From Liolophura sinensis (taxonomy: Eukaryota; Mollusca; Polyplacophora; Chitonida; Chitonidae), in contig NC_088301.1 in assembly GCF_032854445.1 (NCBI RefSeq), positions 26,272,402 to 26,336,401 of the forward strand: a stretch of 64,000 bases of DNA, given 5' to 3'. The notes under the pieces were generated by a model. It did not search any database and was not told where the DNA came from. It was given only the letters and a program-made list of their open reading frames with translations. Position numbers and translations under genes: made by a program. Below, one piece after another: positions 1 to 11,086 of this stretch. The number at the start of each line of letters is the position of its first letter. Position 1 is the first letter of the stretch.

Positions 1-835
1 AATGATGTCACTGTGAGACCTGGGTGGTGGTGGGAAGCTCTGGGGAAGGGCACTGCCTGGGCAAAGGGTGATGGTATTGGGACCTGCAGGGAGATTGTGG
101 TAGTTAAAAGATAAAATGGGGTGGGAATGGAAGGATTTCTTTAAGATTTAACTTTAAGGTCTATTACTAGCTGGATGACAAGATCTGGGATCTAGCTCTT
201 ACATTATGTTCATTTTTCTAAATTTAATGTGCCATTTTTTTTTACACTAAATAAAAGTCTAAATTTCCTTGGCGATTGTATAAAGAGTACTAAATTTATC
301 ATATACTGATACCATATTTTTAACAGATTCTCTGCTTGCATCTCTGCAGATAGGAAATTAGGAAAACCCAAAGACACATCTTGCCTGAAGCTCTGAGCAT
401 TTCCACTGGAGAGTTCAGTGGATTATTGGGTTTGATTTGATTGGAGAAGACGGTCCATTTTATTGTTAGAGGCAACAAAAGTATGTGGAGTAAACCACTG
501 GACTTCGGCAACTAACTGACATGCATTAGGGAATCAACATTGTGCAAGCTGTATGTTTACAGGCAGTGAAAACATAACAGGGATTAATAATCCTTTGACT
601 CACCAGAAAAAAATTGTCAGCAGGAAACACACTTAAGAATTTATTTCTGAAGATTCAAATAGAGTACATATTGGACATTTCATTGGTGGGAATTCAAATT
701 TAACTTTGAGCCAAGTCTTCAATTTTGCACCTAGCCTAAAGAATATCGTGTAATATTATATTAAATATGAGCTAAAACTGCTGCTGTTATACTTTCCCAT
801 TAGAGAACTGCATTGGCTGCTGAGTTCGGCTCAAA
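1..835. other. No feature recognised
   Basis: AT-rich sequence without SINE, exon homology or tandem array. It may belong to an upstream TRIT1 intron or to intergenic DNA. Confidence 0.4.
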
Positions 836-1044
836 TTTTATTTATTTATTTATTTATATGATGGGTGTTTTATGCCGTACTCAAGAATATTTCACTTATA
901 CGACGGCAGCCAGCATTATGGTGGGTGGAAACCGGGCACAGCCCGGGGGAAACCCACGGCCATCCGCAGGTTGCTGACAAACTTTCCCACGTATGGCCGG
1001 AGAGGAAGCCAGCATGAGCTGGACTTGAACTCACAGCGACCGCA
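836..1044 (-). mobile_element. SINE-A copy, tail plus body
   Basis: SINE-A is used here for the commonest repeat: a tRNA-like head (TGGCTCAGTTGGTTAG, then GTGAGTTCAAGTCC), a body with GCTCATGCTGGCTTCCTC, and an AAAT tail after CGTAAAACACCAATCAAAT. This copy ends at the B-box; the A-box side is missing. Confidence 0.85.
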
Positions 1045-2740
1045 CTCAAATTTTAGATATAAAATATGACTTAATACCAGTATTAGCTAATACAGTTTCA
1101 AACAACTGGGTCCATGTCTACAGTGTAATTTAAGGTTCTGATGTTCTTTCTCCAGATTTAACCTCAGATTTCTAAGGTGGGATCTGTAGATCATGTTAGC
1201 AATATGAGGCCTGATATCATCTCAGCGGTATTGTGTCTTACCTAAACTTGCATCTTCATATCTACAAGACATATATCTGAATCAATATATATTTATTTTT
1301 GAAGGGAATATATAAAGAAATTTAAAAAAATAAAAATTGTATGACGATTTCATGAATTCAGTTGGACTAACAATGGAAAGGCTCAAGATTAATGTTTTCT
1401 TCGGATCTAGTTCTTGTTGTTATATCAATATAGGGAGCAGCTTTTAGAGTAAAGTTAAAAACAAACTGAGCTATAGTTGAATATAGTGGTTATTGAGGTA
1501 GATATGAAAGAGGACATAGGTGAAGTGACGAGAAATTCATGGGTAAGAGATGTGGAGCCTGGACATCTTTGATTTGTGACCTTTACCTGTTGACAATCCG
1601 TCAGCATTTCACGGAGGGGAGGGATGTAAAAGAGGGAAGGAGGGGCAGGTTATTGTCTGCTCACACAGATCCTGGTGGAAGGGTCGGATTCATTTATATA
1701 TATGATTGTATAATTCATATAGAGTATTCGACTGGAAGCTAGAACTTGTGTAGCCTAATGATCTATACCCTGACTCCTAAATAAATTCACTCATTAAAAT
1801 ATGACTTTGCATGCGATTTAGAAATATAATTGATAAGATTTGGATAAAATTACAAAATGTTGTTCACGTATAGTCTTATGTTGAAAGAAATGAAAAAATA
1901 CCTGTTCAGTATTTTTGTTACATGCTAAAACAAATTTGGTCACATTTGTTAAAGATTTAGGGTATTAAGACCGGGCTTAGGGTATTAAGTAAAATTGTGA
2001 CCGGGATGGTGTCCGTCATTTATCTTCATTCCATGTCTAACGTAGATAGGAAAACTCTCCAAGGCGTTCTCAGCAACAACAGGCATTTATTATACATAAC
2101 AACATGGGAGTGACTAGACTCTGAGGTCCTTACAGGTCAACTCCCAAACCCCTCTCTTCTCTTTGAGAAACAACAATTGTTGGTTTCAGGTATAAACTTG
2201 TTCTTTAATAACAAACATTGACTGATTAGTCAAATGTACATATGGAAAGTTAATCACTTAACTGTGCACTTTTAATCTACTTAACACTGTACACTTAATC
2301 TACTTAACTCTGAAGACTTAATCTGCTTAACTCTGCATGTTAAGATACATGAATTATTAGGATGACCAGCATATAGCTGTTCATATATATGTCCATATCT
2401 GATGATAAAATAAAGGGTGAGGTTCATATAGTAGAGATAGTTCATTTATCTGGTAGTCTGGTGTAGAAACAATACATGGACACGCACAAGTATTGTTAGA
2501 AAGTGGAGTGAACTGATATGTAGATGTTAGAAATTGAGTTGATATGTTGTTGTCAGTCACAATGCTGTTGTCAGTAATTTTAAGCTACCAATGGGCTCAA
2601 GGTTATTTGAAGACATTAAGGCATTAAAGAGGTTATACCAGAGATTTTGGGTAAAAGAAAAACCATATTTGCTAATCAAATCAAATTTTCTGTACTTACT
2701 TAGCAAGAATAGCTCAAATTACTGCCTTTGGGGAAATATG
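1045..2740. other. No gene recognised
   Basis: AT-rich. A short run of related CTTAATCTACTTAACTCTG-like units near 2270-2340 (about 23 bases, 3 copies) is the only structure seen. Confidence 0.4.
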
Positions 2741-2744
2741 ACTG

Positions 2745-2966
2745 TTGCCTTGATTCCTCAACGTTTTCACATGTGAAAGAGGAAATCTCAGCGCAATTTT
2801 TGCCCACTTATTGGTAGATTTTGGAAACAAAACTACATCATTTGGATTGGCCAGTTTCAGGGCTTCACAGAAAATATAATTTTATCAGTGACAACAGAAT
2901 TATTCCTTCGGAAAATGCTTGAATAAACACAATGCAAATGTGTGAAAAGGTTGAAGAATTGCAGTA
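2745..2966 (+). mobile_element. MITE-like repeat, family D, copy 1
   Basis: Shares TTGGCCAGTTTCAGGGCTTC and GCTTGAATAAACACAATGCA with the copy at 43007 and, inverted, with 24703 and 51250. Ends GAAGAATTGCAGTAG, matching the terminal GAACAATTACAGTAG of the best copy. Confidence 0.6.
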
Positions 2967-5017
2967 GGCCTACCTGTACTATATAGTGTTAAAATGATGC
3001 TTAATTTTGAAAAATTTATAATGCGTCCCTGTTTGTAAATTTTTGGCACTAAAGTACTTAATTTGAACATTAACATAAGCACAGATGAGGTTGATATTTT
3101 GTGAAAGGTAATTAAATGTTACTGTTGGATATTTTAAAATAATAGATAAAATTTCATTGCATTTGTGCTTATATTTTTTTTCCAGAAATTTCCATTATAG
3201 ACCCTCTTTAATTTTTGTGTAAATGGCAGGTGATGCGTAGAGACCACTACAAAGCTTTATTACATCTACAGCATTTTTGGCATCTACCGCATTGATTGCA
3301 TCAGCAGCATTTATTACAGCTCCAAGCATGTGTATATAATAGGTTGATAAAAGTAAAACATAATAGCCAGCAGCATTGTACAGCCAAATGATCAGAATAT
3401 CAGTCATCTGCTTACAATGGAGCAATTGCTTGTGATGTCAGCACGTCAGCTGTTTACACTGGAGGCCTGGCAGAGAAGATGGCAGAGAGGTGACGGCTGA
3501 CGAAATAACATGCGTCATAAGGCCGAGTATGATGAGAAAATAGGTCAGACGATTGAGAATACTACTACGGGGAGGACAGCATTGGTTCACGGAGGGGGGG
3601 GGGGACGGCATTTGTTAACGGAGGAGGAGACGACTTCTATGACCTACATGATGATGTGAATAGGTGGAGGCAAACTGAATGCCTGTTTTCATGTAACAAA
3701 CTTCCCTGCCCACGTTGATTGATTACTACAGACTCCCCCGCGCTCTGTTCCGCAGTTCTGTTCAGAGCAAAGCTTTTACAACTGCTCCCCCCCTCCCCCC
3801 CTCCCCCCCCACCTCTCCATCTGTTTGTCAATGATGGATTTATTCTCACAGGCCTGCTTGCCTATTTCTGTACATGCCAGTCCACAAATAGCTGCTATAG
3901 TGGTAATTTAAATCAATCAGTACTCAATAAGTCACTGTAAAAATAGGATTTGACATTCATAGACGTGTATTTTATGTCTGCCTCTTTTCTATCATACATG
4001 TAGGTAAATCTTCTTTGTAGCAGCTGTTCAACATACAATGTAGGCACGTGTACATATAGAAATATTGGGGTTTTACATGTAATAAGCTGATTTCTGGACA
4101 AATATTGTAATATTTTATTATTATTGTTATTATTATTAATATAATTATTATATTACTTCATGATTGTATTGGATAAGATATATTGCCAAAATCTTTCACT
4201 GTACAATTCCTTGTCTTACGGCAAGAAGAGTTGTACCTGAATTGCATCAGTGGGTAAAATTGTCGGCCCTTATTCTTCAGTCATTTGGTCACCTCGATTT
4301 ATAGTGGCACATACAACAGAACAAAAATCTGGAATACAAGGATATGACAGTGGATATGTGACTTTCCACTGACACACATCAATCCTTTCAATCATGTACA
4401 TGTATTAGAATTAAAAAGTTTATTAATTATGGCTGTGAAAAGAACATTCTTTTCTTCTTTGTCTCTTAGTTAGATCACACCAGTTATGTGTGTAGCGTGA
4501 GAATTTTTGTTGGGGGTGGGGGGAGATAGTGGTAAAATGATAAATACTAGAATTAAGTGACAGTAAAAGCAAATTGATCCCCAATATATGTTTTACCACA
4601 TAAAAAAATAGTATTTGTTAATATTAGCAGGTTTATTTGGCCTGACTGTCAACTCTTCCTCAGTCAGTGAGGAAAAAGAAGAAAAAAAAAAAAAACAGGC
4701 ACATATTAGTTCCATTAAACTCTTTCCAGTGGAACGTGAGAGTAATTTGTTCATCGCACATACATGTCACTCACAGGATTACTACACGTTGTCTTGTAGT
4801 TATATCTGTAAGCCAGTAATTACATTGGCCGATGCGAACAGTTCTGTAAATGGCGGAGATTGTGATAACCTACATATAGCTGTTAGATCGTGGGCGAACA
4901 GATTTATTGCCCAATAACTAGATAATATGTTGTATTTGGATAGCTTTAGGCTTAACTTATTTTGTCTTGCATGTTTTGTATGGTTCTGTTTTTGTTACAC
5001 TGTACACGTCGTTTTAC

Positions 5018-5130
5018 TTGATTAATTGGTGCTGTTACCCCGTACTGGAGAATACATGTATTTCACCTATACAACAACCACCAGGATCACGGTAGGAAGA
5101 AACAGAACACAGCTTGGATTAAGCCCACAT
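5018..5130 (-). mobile_element. SINE-A fragment, very diverged
   Basis: Recognisable blocks: GATTAATTGGTGCTGTTACC, CCGTACTGGAGAATA and TATTTCACCTATAC. Much older than the neighbouring copy at 5268. Confidence 0.55.
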
Positions 5131-5267
5131 CTAACACTGAATACCACAGACGCTTCCCTAGGCAGATAGATAAAGATAGCTACAAGTGTGTGGCATAGGA
5201 TACCCTGGGACCCCTCCTGATCGAGAGGAGAGAGTTCATTACCAAGTTGACCATATCAGTGACCTGA

Positions 5268-5475
5268 GTGTTTTACTGGTTTTTTACGCTGTACTCAGGA
5301 ATATTTCACTTATATGACGGCAGCCAGCATGATGGTGGGAGGAAACCAGGCAGAGCCTGGGGGAAACCCCCAACCATCTGCAGGTTTGTGCCACAATCTT
5401 CTGACGTATGGCTGGAGAGGAAGCCAACGTGAGCTGGACTTGAGCTCACTGTGACCACATACCGCATTGGTGAGA
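5268..5475 (-). mobile_element. SINE-A copy
   Basis: Runs from the TTTTACGCTGTACTCAGG body end to the GGACTTGAGCTCAC B-box and ACCGCATTGGTGAGA; the A-box part is missing. The AAAT tail is eroded. Confidence 0.8.
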
Positions 5476-5485
5476 AAAGTTTGGG

Positions 5486-6125
5486 TCATTGCATCAGTGG
5501 CCTAATGGTTAGAGTTTTCACCTCAGAGTTGAGACACCTGCCCCGATGGCTCAGTTGGTAGAGCTATGGCTCAGTTGGTAGAGCATCCACCTCAGGGGTG
5601 GGAGATCCAGCATCACTCCTGGGTTGAGACTCAGCTAACACTGTAATCAAGAGAAAATTGTAACTTTCTCGCGTGGCGTTAGGCATTTAGGGGATAGTGC
5701 AACGACTGGTTGATCCATATCAGTATAATGGCGTGGTTGGGATGGATTACTTGCCTTCGGTAAGGCATCTCAGTGAAGCAGCACCAGATAAATGAGCTAT
5801 GGAAATCCATCCTGCAACAAGGAGGTACATTACATGCACTCTAAGGACTCACTTGTCATCATATGACTGAAAAATTGTTAAGTACGACGTTAAACCCCAA
5901 GCACATTCACTCTAAGTCAAGAGACCTGGGGCTCATAACAAAGACTTTAAATGGGGTACTTGTTGCTGCCTAACTTGGCACTCACTAATGAGAGGTTAGA
6001 AACTTCACTGGGGGCATGGACTCACCCTGCCACGAGAAGACAAAGTATATGTGCAGACGCCTACGTGTAATGGCTCCCCGTCGTCATTTAACTGAAAAAT
6101 TCAGCGGGATGTAAACCCAAGCATG
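5486..6125 (+). mobile_element. SINE-C copy split by a SINE-B insertion
   Basis: Left part CAGTGGCCTAATGGTTAGAG (tRNA-like A-box) and right part GTCAAGAGACCTGGGGCTCA, AAGACTTTAAATGGGGTACT, ending in a tail AACTGAAAAATTCAGCGGGA then TAAACCCAAGCATGG. Comparison with the intact inverted copy at 6162-6412 shows the middle is foreign (SINE-B, about 5532-5920). Confidence 0.7.
5532..5920 (+). mobile_element. SINE-B copy, nested, with a duplicated A-box
   Basis: SINE-B is used for the second family: head GATAGCACAGTTGGTAGAGC, B-box GGTCAATCC, body GATAGTGCAACGACTGGTTG, tail GACGTTAAACCCCAAGCACT plus CACT repeats. Here the head segment ATGGCTCAGTTGGTAGAGC occurs twice in tandem (5542-5583). Confidence 0.75.
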
Positions 6126-6161
6126 GATACATTCAATACCGAGGTCAAGGCAGATGACTTT

Positions 6162-6412
6162 TAAATGAATGAATGAATGCTTGGGGTTTAATGTCGTACT
6201 TAGCAATTTTTCGGTCATTTGATGACAGGTCTTTAGATGCATGTACTTAGACTGTGTTTCCTTCTGGCAGGAGGAGTCCATGCCACCACTGAAGTATCAT
6301 GGCAACAAGTTCCACTTTTAAAGTCTTTGGCATGACCTGACCCGGGTTTGATCTCGGGTCTCCCAACTTTGAGATGGAAGCTCTAGCCATTAGGCTACGG
6401 TTCAGATGACCT
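6162..6412 (-). mobile_element. SINE-C copy, intact
   Basis: On the minus strand: GTAGCCTAATGGCTAGAGCT (A-box), GAGATCAAACCCGGGTC (B-box), a body with CATGCCAAAGACTTTAAAAG, then TCATCAAATGACCGAAAAAT and TAAACCCCAAGCATTCATTC. The last 70 bases match SINE-B tails. Confidence 0.75.
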
Positions 6413-6927
6413 TAAACTTAGACTTACAGTGTATTACAAGCTGTCTCTGTGGACCTGAAAAGGTTACTGATAGAATTGGTGTCAGCATTTTGAGTAATTG
6501 TAGACTCAATGTTAGTGTAATTTGTCACCATTCAAGCATTTACATGAAGATTTAGAATAAAACCAGAGCTGAGGTAAACTGACAAAAGGCTGTATTTCAC
6601 CTGTTACAAATGACCATTTGCCAACTGTCGCTCTGTCATTGCTGCTCTGGTTTTACTGTCCAAGCTATTGTATTTTATATCTCGGACCTCCGATTGAGAA
6701 GTTAATGTAAAGAAAAGAGTTACTGGGATAATGTGACCATGAGGCACAGTGGCATATTGAATGTCACAAGAGGAGCCAAGTCTTTTGAATGAAGTTGAAC
6801 TGATACAAAGGTAACTCTGAACACATGATACATGGTGAAATAGTGTTTAATATTTCAGTTCGTGACAGGTTAATTTTACTGGATTAATGCTTTTTGCGTG
6901 TGTGATTTCTCAGGTGTGGAGAAAGGT

Positions 6928-7420
6928 CGAGTAAAGGGCCGTTTCCACCGGGTATGATAATCGCAGCAATTTTCGCAGCGGTTTCCGCTGTAGCACCTGG
7001 CAGTGGATCACTTCTGATATAAATACAAAGTACAAGTTATTGCATTTTCCACATCCATTCAATCCTTCGACTGATTTCACTGCGTTTTTCCCGTTCTTTT
7101 GGTTTTATTGGCTGGTAGAAATTGTCGCGTATCGAGTCTGAGTAAAACATGAGATGGAAACATCACAAAGTGAAAGATGGGCATAAACGAGAAAATAATT
7201 TTGGGAAGTTGAAAAAATCCAGTGCTATTTGATAAGGTGACTCAGAATTACAAAGTAATCTTCCATGTGGATTATTGAATTAGCTAGTACAAATTTGCTT
7301 TTACCTTGCTGTGATATCTGGTCAGAACTGCACATGGTGGGAACACTTCACCATAGGGTAAACGCTGCGGTAGCCACGGCGGGAAACGCAGCGGTTCTGG
7401 TGGAAACGGCCCTTTACTCG
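6928..7420. mobile_element. MITE-like DNA element with terminal inverted repeats
   Basis: Ends are CGAGTAAAGGGCCGTTTCCA (6928-6947) and the inverted copy TGGAAACGGCCCTTTACTCG (7401-7420), a perfect 20-bp match that continues with one mismatch to 24 bases. Both ends also hold a CGCAGCGGTTT/AAACGCAGCG block. No transposase. No clear target duplication; superfamily not assigned. Confidence 0.8.
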
Positions 7421-7667
7421 CGCAAGCATCCAGGACTGCACAGTTACACAGTTTTTCTCCCACTTAAACAATTGTATTAGTGTTACATAATAAAGGATTT
7501 CTGTGTTAAGGTGTGGGAGGGAGTGCAGATACAAAGTGCGCAGATAGCACGGGAGCTATGTTGTAGTCCTGAGTCTTTATGTTTTGCCACACATATTACC
7601 TAATCTGCCGTTTTTTCCTGAGGAAAAAATAACGATTTCTGAATAGCGTGATGTCACAAAGCATTTA

Positions 7668-8073
7668 GGGACGCGATAGCACAGTTGGCAGAGTGTCCGT
7701 TCGGGAGTGGTAGATCCAGGGTCAATCCTGCATCGAGTCACACCTTTGACCTTAAGAGAGGAAGTCAAGTCCAGCTCATGCTGGCTTCCTCTCCGGCTCT
7801 TCCAGCAACCTGCGGATGGTCGTGGGTTTCCCCCGGGCTGTGCCCGTTTTCCACCCACCATAATGCTGGCCGCCGTCGTATAAGTGAAATATTCTTGAGT
7901 ACGGCGTAAAACACCAATCAAAAAAAAAATTAAAAATGAAAAAATAAAACAGGAAGTTGCAACTCCCTCGCTTGGCGTCCAGCATGAAGAGGATAGTGCA
8001 ACGACTGGTTGACCCGTATCAGTATGATGGCTCGGGCAGGGTGGCTTACTTGTCTTCGGTAAGGCATCTCAGT
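7668..8073 (+). mobile_element. SINE-B copy interrupted by SINE-A
   Basis: Head GCGATAGCACAGTTGGCAGA and GGTCAATCCTGCATCGAGTC before 7765; body resumes AGGAAGTTGCAACTCCCTCG at 7951 and runs to GGTAAGGCATCTCAGTG. The 3' tail is lost. Confidence 0.85.
7766..7950 (+). mobile_element. SINE-A inserted in SINE-B, target duplication AGGAAGT
   Basis: 5'-truncated copy starting at CAAGTCCAGCTCATGCTGG, ending in an A-rich tail. AGGAAGT stands at 7759-7765 and 7951-7957; the host SINE-B has this word once, so it is the target duplication. Confidence 0.88.
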
Positions 8074-8097
8074 GTAAATCTTAGCAAACGCATGAAC

Positions 8098-8365
8098 TTA
8101 TTTATTTATTTGATTGTTGTTTAATACCATAATCCGGAATTTTCCACTTGAAAGATGGCAGTCAGTTTTATTTATGAAGAAAACTGTAGACCTTAGGCAA
8201 GTTACTGATGAACTTTCCCACGTGTGCTATACAGTTCAGTGATCTTCATCTAAGCGTCGTCTTGCGCTTATCATTACTAAGGTATCACAGACACAAATTT
8301 CCAGGCCAGGGCCAGGTTTGAACCAGCACCTGCCAAACACCATGATACTTGTTGCTTAAGAAAAT
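8098..8365 (-). mobile_element. Old SINE, distantly SINE-A-like
   Basis: Begins ATTTATTTATTTGATTGTTG with TTTAATACCATAATCCGG, and has a B-box-like GGTTTGAACC near its far end. The middle (AGGTATCACAGACACAAATT) is not SINE-A. Possibly a separate subfamily. Confidence 0.4.
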
Positions 8366-9871
8366 TTATATCCTTCAAATTTCCACATGCTATCAACAGA
8401 AGTAACACGAGCTCAGGTCACTTTTTGCCCTGCAAAGGGCAGTTTCTATGATTTCTCCCCACCAGTGATTTCGTCATTGCTTACATTCTTCTCCAAATCT
8501 TTGTGGAATCTTCTTGAAGTTTTGTCAGATTTGCTGTAGGGACGTGAGGTCGGAATGGCAAACAGGGTTTCTACAGGTTGTGATGTTGGCAGAGATTTTG
8601 CGACAAACTTTTCGTGGCATAAAAAAGATAAAGGCTGGAATCTTTCACGGTGTTGTGGAGGGATAAGGCAAATTTACGCATCCTTTACACTGTGTGCTTA
8701 GAGCCAAGCCAAAGGCTGCCTTGAGCGTCCGTCATTTCGGGAGGGGGTTAGGTACAGTCTTAGCTTTTCAATCCTCGCCACACACACATCCACAATCCTA
8801 CATTACCCACATATTGCACACATCGTCCAACGCCCGTTTTTGCCTGAAGAAATTCACTTTTCCAGCATATTTATCCAAGAATAAAAGGTTAAATTCCTGT
8901 CCCTAGGGGCTGTGGTTTTTTTTTGGTCCTTGTTGACGTAATGAACGTTAATTATGTCCCTTTAGAAGTTACCTGGATTTGTGACATTAATTACATGGAT
9001 AATTGTCCCCAGTCTCACACCTGACACCCTCTAATCCTAGACTTGCCCTTCCTACCCCAAGTCGGTCTCGGTATTAGACAGCACAACAAACAAACCCAAC
9101 AGGTGGCTACTTGATGGACAGGTACAGGCAAATTTCTGAACTTTGTTTACTGGATAAGAAACTAGAAATCATGACCCTTTAGCTGGGGTGACCTTTTGAC
9201 TTCAAGTTCATTGACTCATGGTTTCATGAGCAAATTAAGTTACTCGAAAAATGCGGCTTTAAGTATGATAGGCATTTGTTGGGTTGACCTCATTGTAAAG
9301 TTACGTTCATGTTTACCTTGCTGTGACCTTTTAATTTGCTCTTTGATCTTGTTTTTTTTAAAAGTAGGCTTGAAGTGTTACATTTAATAAAAAAAAAAGC
9401 AACAGTAGATAGCGAAGAACAGAGAAATGTTTTTATTAGGTAATTATTGTAGCATTCTGTTACTGTCCACGTACACTTTTTAAAATGTTTGAAACTCACC
9501 TACGTAAATGTGTTGTAAATATTGTATTTAAATGTATGTTGTATTCATTTTCTTTTTTACTAGTCTAAACCTTTTGCAACCTGTTACCTAAAGTTCTGTG
9601 CCTGACTGTATTGGATTGTCACAGTTCAATTACATGCATAGTGTACACAACATCAAGTACACTTACGGGTTACTACAATGATGACATACGTAATTATACC
9701 CACAGTTCTTGGGTCCATTCTATGAAGCAGCTGTAAGTTGCATCTGTATTTATGACGTAACTTCAGGTCATTAAGCGATGTCACCATGTCACCACAGTAA
9801 ATGTGATTGGTGCAACGTGGCTTTGTAAAACTAGCCTCTGGCTTCCCTGGTTATTTTACGATGTAACATAA
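8366..9871. other. No gene recognised
   Basis: Unique-looking sequence with no exon homology, SINE or array. Confidence 0.4.
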
Positions 9872-10087
9872 GGTGCACCTTGTAAAATGAGATCTTGAAG
9901 GGATACAGATTCGATGCTGATTGGCTAAGAGGGGAGATAGGGTTTCCTGGGTTAAACTCTGCAGCTTTGTTCACACTGCAGTACCTAAAATTCAGCTTAG
10001 GCAAGACATAACCTGGACACGCCTATCTTTCACAGCAGCCAATCAGATTTGATTCTGTATCCCAATTACCCAGTTTGCAAGAGTACC
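9872..10087. mobile_element. Hairpin MITE-like element
   Basis: GGGATACAGATTCGATGCTG (9900-9919), continuing ATTGGCT, is answered by an inverted copy ending CTGTATCCC near 10064 (about 22 of 27 match). Outer ends GGTGCACCTTGTAAA and inverted GGTACTCTTGCAAA are also alike. No ORF. Confidence 0.6.
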
Positions 10088-10849
10088 AATTTCCCTATCA
10101 GATGCACAGGTTAATTTTACAAGAAAACATGTGCTGTTTATCTGTGACAATTTTATGAAATTTGGGTACTTGCTTTCTGTAATTTCTGTAAAGTTCATTA
10201 TGACAAAGTGTACAGTGTATTATAATTTGAAGTACATCTTAAATAACATTAGCATATTTAAATGTATTAAAACATGATGGTTTAATTTTAAGGGGGAGTT
10301 CATGTAATACAACTGGTGGTTAAAGTTGCGGATTTGCCCAGCTGGGGATCAGCAGAGCCCAGCAGGGACTGTTTGTACTACGAAATCTGTAGTCCTATTC
10401 ATTCCCCATCCATTCATCACCACCACTCTACTACACCCATTAATATGTTTTTTTTGATTCATTCATGTTGTTTATACTGGGGCAGCTAGATTGTAGCGCT
10501 GTGATTTCGCTGGCTGACCCTGCCATTCTGTGACACACATACCAGAGACGAGCTCTACCACAGACAAGCCACTGAACAGGATCTCAGAGGGAATGCCGAA
10601 CCCAGACAAGTTTAAACAAACTACCCAAAGATTTCAACTATTCACAAACTGATCAGGCACACCTCCGTACATCCTTCTGGATCTGGGATGGTTAGCAAGT
10701 GATTGTTTACAGACTGATAGGGCTGAAAGCCATGGAGATAAAATTGTAGTACATAAATTTCATAAATCTTGATATATGTACGTTTATAAGTTAAAGAATT
10801 ACTGTCTAGATTCATCCTTTATTCATAATTAGCTGCCACTGTATATGTC

Positions 10850-10850
10850 G

Positions 10851-10881
<31 letters not shown>

Positions 10882-11086
10882 TTTGATTGGTGTTTTACAC
10901 CGTACTCAAGAATATTTCACTTATACGCAGCGGCCAGCATTATGGTGGGAGGAAACCAGGCAGAGCCCGGGGAAAACCCACGACCATCCGCAGTTTGGTG
11001 GCAGACCTTCCCACATACGTCCGGAGAGGAAGCCAGCATGAGCTGGACTTGAACTCACAGTGACCGCATTGGTGAGAGGCTCCTGG
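10850..11086 (-). mobile_element. SINE-A copy with long ATTT run
   Basis: Tail of nine TTTA units, the body, the B-box and the start of the head (GCATTGGTGAGAGGCTCC). The A-box is missing. Confidence 0.85.

Noticed and set aside
5538-5640. tRNA-like sequences with TCAGTTGGTAGAGC (also 7668, 33926, 36837, 39168, 44588)
   Set aside because: They have A and B boxes but no closed cloverleaf acceptor stem, and they continue into SINE bodies; they are SINE heads.
7265-7534. ORFs on both strands overlapping the right end of the 6928-7420 element
   Set aside because: They run out of the MITE end into flanking DNA and have no homology.
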